Positions 58,191-64,000 of a stretch of DNA of 64,000 bases are shown piece after piece; positions within the stretch are counted from its first letter, which is position 1; each line of letters begins with the position of its first letter. Source of the stretch: Treponema denticola (GTDB taxonomy: Bacteria > Spirochaetota > Spirochaetia > Treponematales > Treponemataceae); the NCBI RefSeq assembly GCF_024400535.1, contig NZ_CP038800.1, positions 434,001 to 498,000 on the forward strand, in the 5' to 3' direction. Made by a program: the position numbers and the translations under genes. Under the pieces are notes generated by a model, which made no database searches, was not told the DNA's origin, and saw nothing but the letters and a program-made list of their open reading frames with translations.

Positions 58191-58373
58191 GTGCCTCTGT
58201 ACGCTGTAATTGATACAAATGTTCTTGTTTCTGCATTTTTAAAAGAAAATTCTATTCCTCGTTTTGTGATTAACTATATGTATGCAGGCAAAATCATCCC
58301 AATTTATAATGAGGTGGAAACCTTTGTTGTAACACCTCGTCAAATTTTAGATTTACTTGAGAAACCAATTTAG
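58191..58373 (+). pseudogene. PIN-domain toxin with internal deletion
   Basis: 60 residues from GTG 58191, two bases after the antitoxin stop. It starts with the PIN core (YAVIDTNVLVSAFLKENSIP, first catalytic Asp) and ends with the family's C-terminal FVVTPRQILDLL, but the roughly 75 middle residues with the other acidic sites are absent: IIPIYNE is followed directly by VETFVVTP. A clean in-frame deletion removes the active site, so no RNase activity is expected. Normal length is about 140. Confidence 0.75.
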
Positions 58374-58393
58374 TAACAAAGGAGCTTCACCTC

Positions 58394-59563
58394 ATGTATA
58401 TAACCGATAACGAAACAAAAAAGGCCTTACTTATTTTTACCGATATATTTTCAGGAGCGGCCTCAAACTCTCATATAAGCCGTTCCGCATTACAGGAAAA
58501 AAGTGCGGAAGCCCTAAAAGAAATAGAAGAAAAGGAGCTGCAAAGCCTCGTTGAAACCATCTTTTTAAAGCCCCTATCCTCCCTCCGCTTTAGAATAGCA
58601 AAAGAAAACCCTGCAACTCTTGTAGGTTCGGGGCAGCTTGAAAAAATTGCTCAAGCTATCGAAGAAGAAGGAGCCGACCTTGTTGTGTTTAATAGTGCGG
58701 TAAGCCCCCGCATTCAGCGAAACCTTGAAGCAGCCCTTAACACCTGCGTTATAGACCGCTCCGAGGTTATTATCCAAATATTTGCAGATAGAGCTCAAAC
58801 AAGGGAGGCCGTCTTGCAGGCTGAACTCGCCCGTTTAGAATACTCTATGCCCCGCCTTACAAGAAGATGGACGAGCCTTGCCCAACAAAGAGGCGGGGCA
58901 AAAGGAACAAGGGGAGCTTCCAGAGGTGCGGGTGAAAAAAAGCTGGAACTTGACAGAAGGCGCTTAAAAACCGAAATTGCCAAGCTCAAAAAAGAGGTAG
59001 AGCGGGTAAGACTTCAACGGAGTGAACAGCGTAAAACCCGCTTAAACGGGGATAAAAAAATAGGAGCTATCGTAGGCTACACAAATGCCGGAAAATCCTC
59101 CCTTTTAAAAAAACTTTCGGGGGCGGAAGTCTTTACCGAAGACAAGCTTTTTGCCACCCTTGATGCCGAAACCAGAAAAGTTTTTTTACAAACGGGCGAA
59201 AAAAATATTCAAATTTTATTGATAGACACTGTAGGCTTTGTAAGTAATCTTCCTCACCAGTTGATTGATGCCTTCCGCTCGACCTTGGAAGAAGCCGCCC
59301 TTGCAGATTTTTTAATCATAGTCTGCGATGCTGCCCATCCTGCAATGCCTGAATGTCTTGAAGTAACAAAAAAAGTCTTAGACGAGCTTTCTTGCAGCAA
59401 TAAGCCTGCCATAATCGCAATAAACAAAATAGATGAAGTTTTTGATGAGGCTCAAATACTGAGCTTAAAAGAGCGTTACCCCGAAGCCGTCGAAATTTCG
59501 GTTAAGACGGGAAGGGGACTTGAAGGGTTAAAAAGAAAACTTGTTTCAATATGCGGTCTATAA
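58394..59563 (+). CDS. hflX: GTPase HflX
   Basis: 389-residue ribosome-associated GTPase. N-terminal HflX domain (~1-190) with the glycine-rich LAQQRGGAKGTRGASRGAGE, then the G domain: GYTNAGKSSL (G1), DTVGFVSNLPHQL (G3), NKIDE (G4). It splits or rescues stalled ribosomes. AAGGAG site before ATG. A bidirectional-looking hairpin follows. Confidence 0.96.
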   Translation: MYITDNETKKALLIFTDIFSGAASNSHISRSALQEKSAEALKEIEEKELQSLVETIFLKPLSSLRFRIAKENPATLVGSGQLEKIAQAIEEEGADLVVFNSAVSPRIQRNLEAALNTCVIDRSEVIIQIFADRAQTREAVLQAELARLEYSMPRLTRRWTSLAQQRGGAKGTRGASRGAGEKKLELDRRRLKTEIAKLKKEVERVRLQRSEQRKTRLNGDKKIGAIVGYTNAGKSSLLKKLSGAEVFTEDKLFATLDAETRKVFLQTGEKNIQILLIDTVGFVSNLPHQLIDAFRSTLEEAALADFLIIVCDAAHPAMPECLEVTKKVLDELSCSNKPAIIAINKIDEVFDEAQILSLKERYPEAVEISVKTGRGLEGLKRKLVSICGL

Positions 59564-59593
59564 ACGGAAAATCACAAAAAAACAGGAAAATAC

Positions 59594-59635
59594 AAAAAAC
59601 CCCCGTAAGGGCCTTTTAAGGCATCCGTCTTACGG
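59594..59635 (-). terminator. Intrinsic terminator (minus strand)
   Basis: CCGTAAG/CTTACGG outer stem and GCCTT/AAGGC inner stem; on the minus strand followed by GGGTTTTTTG. Serves the small leftward gene at 59673-60035 and may also stop hflX transcription. Confidence 0.75.
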
Positions 59636-59672
59636 AGGTTAAAAGCATAAGAGCTTAAATAACCGTTCTTAA

Positions 59673-60035
59673 TTACGGTATTTCAATGTAGAAAAAGTCA
59701 TAATCCAGCTTATCATTGCCATGCGCATCCTTACCGGGAGAAACCAAGTTACAGGCAAATGCCCGATTTCATGCATCACCCTTTGCCTTAGCTTTAGCAG
59801 GTGTATTGTCATCTTCATGGGTATCGTTTTCAGCTGCAGTACGGGATCCGTCGGTAATACCTTCACCGTCAGGATTAAAAGGAGCAGCTCCGATTTTTAC
59901 TGCATAGTTACCTCCGCGGAAAAGCTTATCATCATCAATATAACCCGTAATAAGCACATAGTATTTTGCATTAGGCTCTGCAACATATTCATCCGGAATT
60001 GTTTCCAATTTTTCCTGAACAGCAGTTAACAGCAT
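59673..60035 (-). pseudogene. Small protein frame interrupted by in-frame TGA at codon 89
   Basis: Unrecognised. Frame of 120 codons beginning LLTAVQEKLETIPDEYVAEP with an AAGGA site 8 bases upstream of ATG 60035. An acidic/Ala-Lys linker leads to GDA, then TGA at 59771-59769. The same frame continues NRAFACNLVSPGKDAHGN to a TAA at 59675-59673. The end is followed by a terminator. The TGA may be a Trp-to-stop change, or conceivably selenocysteine; a convincing SECIS hairpin is not visible. Confidence 0.5.
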
Positions 60036-60116
60036 ACATAGTCCTTAACATTTTTAGTATACCACAAATTGTCAAGTTTTTCTATAATTGATTGATTATA
60101 CTTAAAATCCGGTCGC

Positions 60117-62484
60117 TTATCTTTTTTTCTTAGTCAATGCTCCCTTAAAGGCTATATCCAAAACTTCTTCAACATGGCTTACAGGGTAGAACTTAATGCC
60201 CTTTTTAATGTATTCGGGGATTTCGTCCAAGTCCCTTGTGTTAGCCTGAGGAATAATAACTTCCTTTATCCCGTTGCGGCGGGCGGCGATTGTTTTTTCT
60301 TTTAGGCCGCCTATGGCAAGAACCTGTCCTGTAAGTGAAAGCTCTCCGGTCATGGCAAGTTTAGACTTGATGGTTTTCCCTGAAAAAAGAGATAAAAGAG
60401 CTGTGGCCATAGTGATACCGGCGGATGGGCCGTCCTTTGGGGTAGCTCCCTCCGGCAGGTGAAGGTGAATTATATTTTTTTCGAACCAGTCCGGTTTTTT
60501 TATCTTTTGGTCTACGGCAAACATTCGAGTCCATGAAAGGGCTATGCCTGCAGATTCTTTCATAACGTTTCCGGCTTGGCCTGTGAGTTTAAAGCCGCCC
60601 TTTCCAAGCATAGATGCAGTTTCTATCAAAAGAGTATCTCCGCCCATAGATGTCCATGCAAGACCTATCGAGGTACCTGGAACATCGGCTTTTTTAATAT
60701 CGTCATCGCGGAAGATAACCTTGCCAAGCATCTTTTCAATGTCGGCCTTTGTTACGATCAGTTTTTCGTCTTCTTTTCCTTTGCCGTTTACAATTTCGGT
60801 TGCAACCTTGCGGTGAATCTTATCCAGCTTCTTTTCAAAGTTGCGCACGCCGGCTTCCCTTGCGTAAGAGTTGGCAATGTAAAGGAGCATATCCTGACTG
60901 TAGACTACCTGATTCTTTTTAAGACCGTGCTTTTCAAGGCTTTTCGGAATAAGGTGTTTTTTTGCTATCTGCACCTTTTCGGAATCAATGTAGCCTGAAA
61001 GCTTTATTACCTCGGCCCTGTCCAAAAGAGGGCGGGGAATGGAATCGAGGGTGTTTGCCGTGAGAATAAAAACTATGTTGGAAAGGTCAAAGGGCAAATC
61101 CAAATAGTGGTCTCTAAAGTTTATATTTTGCTCGGGGTCTAAAACTTCGAGGAGGGCACTTGAAGGGTCTCCCTGATAGCTTTGCCCCATCTTATCGACC
61201 TCGTCTATCATAAAAACGGGAGAATTGGTTTTTACTATCTTTAAACCCTGAAGGATTTTACCGGGCATGGCACCTATGTAGGTTCTTCTGTGCCCCTTTA
61301 TTTCGGCCTCATCCCTCATGCCTCCGACCGAAAACCTAAAGAAGGGCTTAGACATAGCTCTGGCTATGGACATTCCGACGCTCGTTTTACCTACACCGGG
61401 CGGGCCTAACAAAAGAATGATCGAACCCTTGGTGTCCTTCTTTAACTTTCGCACGGAAAGGTATTCTATTATTCGGGTCTTTACGTCTTCAAGCCCATAG
61501 TGATCCTTGTTTAAAATCTTTTGAGCTTTTGCAATATCGTATTCTTCCGGCTCCGAATTTTTCCACGGAAGGGAAAGAATGGTTTCCAGATAATTGCGGG
61601 TAACTATGTATTCGGAAGAATAGGGGTCGAGCATCTTAAATTTTTCAAATTCGGAGTCCACCACTTCTTTTACCTCTCCGGTAAATTGAAACTCTTCTAT
61701 CCTCTTTGCAAAATTTTCTTCTTCATTGGTCTTAGGATCTGTGGTCAGCCCCAATTCTTCTTTGATGGATTTAAGTTCTTCCCTTAAAAAATAATCGCGC
61801 TGATTTTTTTCGACACGCATGTTAAGGTCATCCTGTATCTTGCGCTGAACCTGTAAAGTTCTTGTTCTTTTAATGTGAACAAAGACCTCTTCCATTCTCT
61901 TTTACATTTAGAGTTTCAAGAATCTTTTGCTGATCTTCTTTTTGAATGTTTAAGATACTTGCGATAAAGTCGGCTATTTTTCCGGGATGGTCAATATTGA
62001 TCATATTGAGCCGCATCTCTTCGGAGAACAGGGGATTGTTTTCAGAAAGCTGCTTCATCTCGCTTATGAGGGCTCTGGTAAGGGCTTCCACCTCGTGGCT
62101 TTTTTCTTCTTCATCATCCAGATATTGAACGGCTACGACTATGGGATTTGTATCATTGACGGTTTTGCGTATCTTAAAGCGTTTTTGAGTGGCTATAAAA
62201 CATTGAGCCCGCCGTCGGGCAGATTTATCTTACGCACGATTTTGCAGCACAGCCTACCTTGTACAAGTCCTTGGCTTGAGGGTTTTCTATATTGTTTTAA
62301 GAAGGGTAAGCCCTATAAAACCGTCGCCCGCATAGGCATCTTCGATTGACTTTATGTCTTCGGGGGCATTAATTAAAAGCGGCGTAAAAATGCCGGGAAA
62401 AATCGGCCTGCCGCTCAAAGGAATAATGTTCAACTTCTGAGGCAGCAAGCTTTCTATCGGAACAATTTCTTTTTTATCACTCAT
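60117..62484 (-). pseudogene. lon: ATP-dependent protease Lon with frame breaks in the N-terminal third
   Basis: Together the frames make a normal ~790-residue Lon. 60117-61895 is intact and holds Walker A LLGPPGVGKTSVG, the AAA+ module and the Ser-Lys protease (KDGPSAGITMATALL with the catalytic Ser; TGQVLAIGGLKEKTIAA with the Lys). The N-terminal LonN domain is split among 62287-62484 (IVPIESLLPQKLNIIPLSGR), a broken middle and 61870-62091. Single missing bases at about 62296-62299, 62239-62244, 62197-62200 and 61896-61901 restore one frame (NPQAKDLYKVGCAAK, INLPDGGLNVFIATQKR). Lon is normally conserved, so sequencing error is a serious alternative. Confidence 0.88.
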
Positions 62485-62599
62485 TCTTTAAATATCTCAA
62501 TAATTTAAAAAAAAGTCAATCGGAAAAGATGATTATTAGCGGGAACTCCTTATGTTTACAGTTGAGCTCTCCTTAACTCTTTTCTCTACTTTTTCTCTC

Positions 62600-62763
62600 T
62601 TATATTCTCAACAAAACTTCTTCTTTAACTTTTGAGTTATCTAATTTAGGGTATATTTTTATTTCCAGCCCCATTCCAATACTATCAACATAATCAATAA
62701 GTGTCGATAACTTTATATCTCCCTCTGATTTTTTTCTTCAGCTTTTACAATATCTTTTACCAT
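62600..62763 (-). pseudogene. XRE/HigA-type antitoxin remnant
   Basis: From ATG 62763 the sequence reads MVKDIVKAEEKNQR and, after one missing G near 62721-62723, GDIKLSTLIDYVDSIGMGLE and on to TAA. This is the C-terminal half of HigA-like antitoxins (pattern I.LSTL..Y..A.G..LEI). The HTH N-terminus and partner toxin are absent. The flanks 62485-62599 hold nothing recognisable. Confidence 0.55.
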
Positions 62764-62783
62764 TTATACGTAAATCGATTTTA

Positions 62784-64000
62784 TCAGAATTCATCTGAAT
62801 TTATCCATCTTCTTAATTTTGATTCCATTTTTTTCCTTATTTTTTCTGAAAATTCCGAAAAAGTGCTGCAATTTTGCGGAATATAAAAAGGACATAGGTA
62901 AAGCATTCCTCCCATTCCCTTTATTTCTCCTAACTCATTTAAAATTGTCTCATTTTCATTTTCAAATGGATATATGTAAGCTCCCTTCATAGTTTTTATA
63001 ATATGCATATATGCTATAACTTGGGCTAAATCATCGGAAGGCGGATTCCTTTTATCAAAAGGTTTATATTTAGCATCCAGCACAAAATCATCTCTATAAA
63101 AATCAGGAATAAATCGGCCGATATTATTGGTTAAAACAGATATTCCCCCTACTCCTTTTCTATTTTCAGGGTGAAAAAATCCGATTTGTTTTAATATTGT
63201 TGCAAGATACTGTTCCCAAAGCCATGAAACGTCAAATAAAATTCCGTATACACGATTCTTCTGCCGTGCAAATTTTATTTTTTTATTTTGAAGAATTTGA
63301 ATACATAATTTTTTTAGCGGAACATAATAGGTAAAATACGGATGGTTTTGTTTTTTTATAGCAACAGCTATTATTTTTTGTCTTTCACCTGAATTGTAAA
63401 GAGGCGTTGCCATTTTGATTGTTTTGACAGCATCACGAATTTCTTGAGAAGAAGTTAAAATACCGGCAATATCTTTTTTGGCTGAGATATATTCAATCGT
63501 GTGCCGTATAAGTTCTGTTGTTGTATTGTCATAAGAATATTCTCTTGTTTTATATGCAATCTTTCCTTCAAATGGAATATTTTTTGAATATGACGGGAAT
63601 CTCAATGACGCCCTGACGTTTTCATCATTTTATGAAAAGTTTTATATTCTTTATACATGCCTTGAGAGAGAGCTTTTGCAAAGCCGTGGGAATATATAAA
63701 TAAGTAAGTTTAATACACTTTCTTGTGAAGATGAAAAATTGAGGTTTGTAATATTAAGGTTTAATACTTTTTGAATCATGTAATGAAGAAAAAAATCTTC
63801 TTCGTTTTTTGCAAATCGTGAGGTTATGGAAATATCAGTATCATTTATGCCAATGAATCCCGCTATATTTTCCGTAGAAAAAATATAATTTTCTTCCTTG
63901 TCTGATTTTGTAAGGCTTCCGAGTTTTGACTCTTTTAGTAAGTCTGCGGAATCTTCCAACTTTGTCGGAAATATCAAAAGGTTTTCCTCCGTTGAAAGTT
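62784..64000 (-). pseudogene. mcrC: McrC-type 5-methylcytosine restriction subunit, frame-broken, 5' end outside window
   Basis: Two frames make one McrC (PF10117). Upstream part, open to the window edge at 64000 and ending at 63651: NLLIFPTKLEDSADLLKESK, then FIGINDTDISITSRF. Downstream part 62784-63605: WLWEQYLATIL and the PD-(D/E)xK nuclease site IPDFYRDDFVLDAKYKP. Restoring single bases in runs near 63674, 63628, 63611, 63594 and 63580 gives YKEYKTFHKNDENVRGVIEIPRHI, a good McrC join. A McrB partner would be expected just beyond 64000. Confidence 0.8.

Overview
The window reads as chromosome of an oral spirochaete, most likely Treponema denticola or a close relative. Evidence: paired dCache chemoreceptors, a spirochaete-type second EF-G, a MptD/Trep_Strep ECF transporter, an integron attC site, in-frame UGA use in a redox gene, AT-rich DNA and many structured intergenic repeats. 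The assignment is recognition of gene content, not a database match. No rRNA, tRNA, CRISPR array or insertion sequence was seen.

Layout. 1-5 kb: two tandem chemoreceptor genes with near-identical segments, a 45-codon lysine-rich ORF, a 23-bp palindromic tandem array and an HU-like/DUF4469 gene. 5-11 kb: a GntR-controlled operon (regulator, GlpA-like and GlpB-like flavoproteins, DUF1667 protein, FGGY kinase) with a clear promoter and operator. 11-12.7 kb: a cystine-type transporter followed by a probable selenoprotein gene whose CxxU motif is encoded by TGA. 12.8-18 kb: sppA, ychF, a small-RNA candidate, a fused metallopeptidase-like/periplasmic protein and a degraded toxin-antitoxin pair. 18.4-24 kb: a two-gene surface operon (OmpA-like protein and a 1377-aa beta-helix lipoprotein) whose first gene has a C9 tract in codons 17-19; only this tract length keeps the frame open. 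24-31 kb: EF-G, LamG/FN3 protein, TPR protein, deoC.

31-43 kb: a TetR gene heads an ECF importer operon (S, T and fused A subunits). Its palindromic operator recurs at the promoter of a second operon at 38.7 kb (two ABC half-transporters and an ATC-hydrolase-like protein), so the two look like one regulon. Between and after them lie cassette-like accessory genes (DUF2971, LRR, HD, GNAT), one followed by a convincing integron attC. 43.9 kb: pepF.

45.7-57.1 kb: the most notable system, a type I restriction-modification locus built for switching. hsdR, hsdM, fic and a complete hsdS run leftward. Facing hsdS are a promoterless half-hsdS, a tyrosine recombinase gene and a second start-less hsdS. 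Inverted 18-bp sites at 49910 and 50994 are placed so that inversion would exchange exactly the second target-recognition domain of hsdS. Longer inverted repeats could exchange the first.

57-64 kb: GNAT, RelB/PIN remnant, hflX, lon and mcrC. hsdR, the GNAT gene, lon, an XRE remnant and mcrC all carry single-base frame breaks that read as deletions in short homopolymers. The clustering and uniform sign suggest sequencing error as much as gene decay, so none of these genes should be called dead from this sequence alone.
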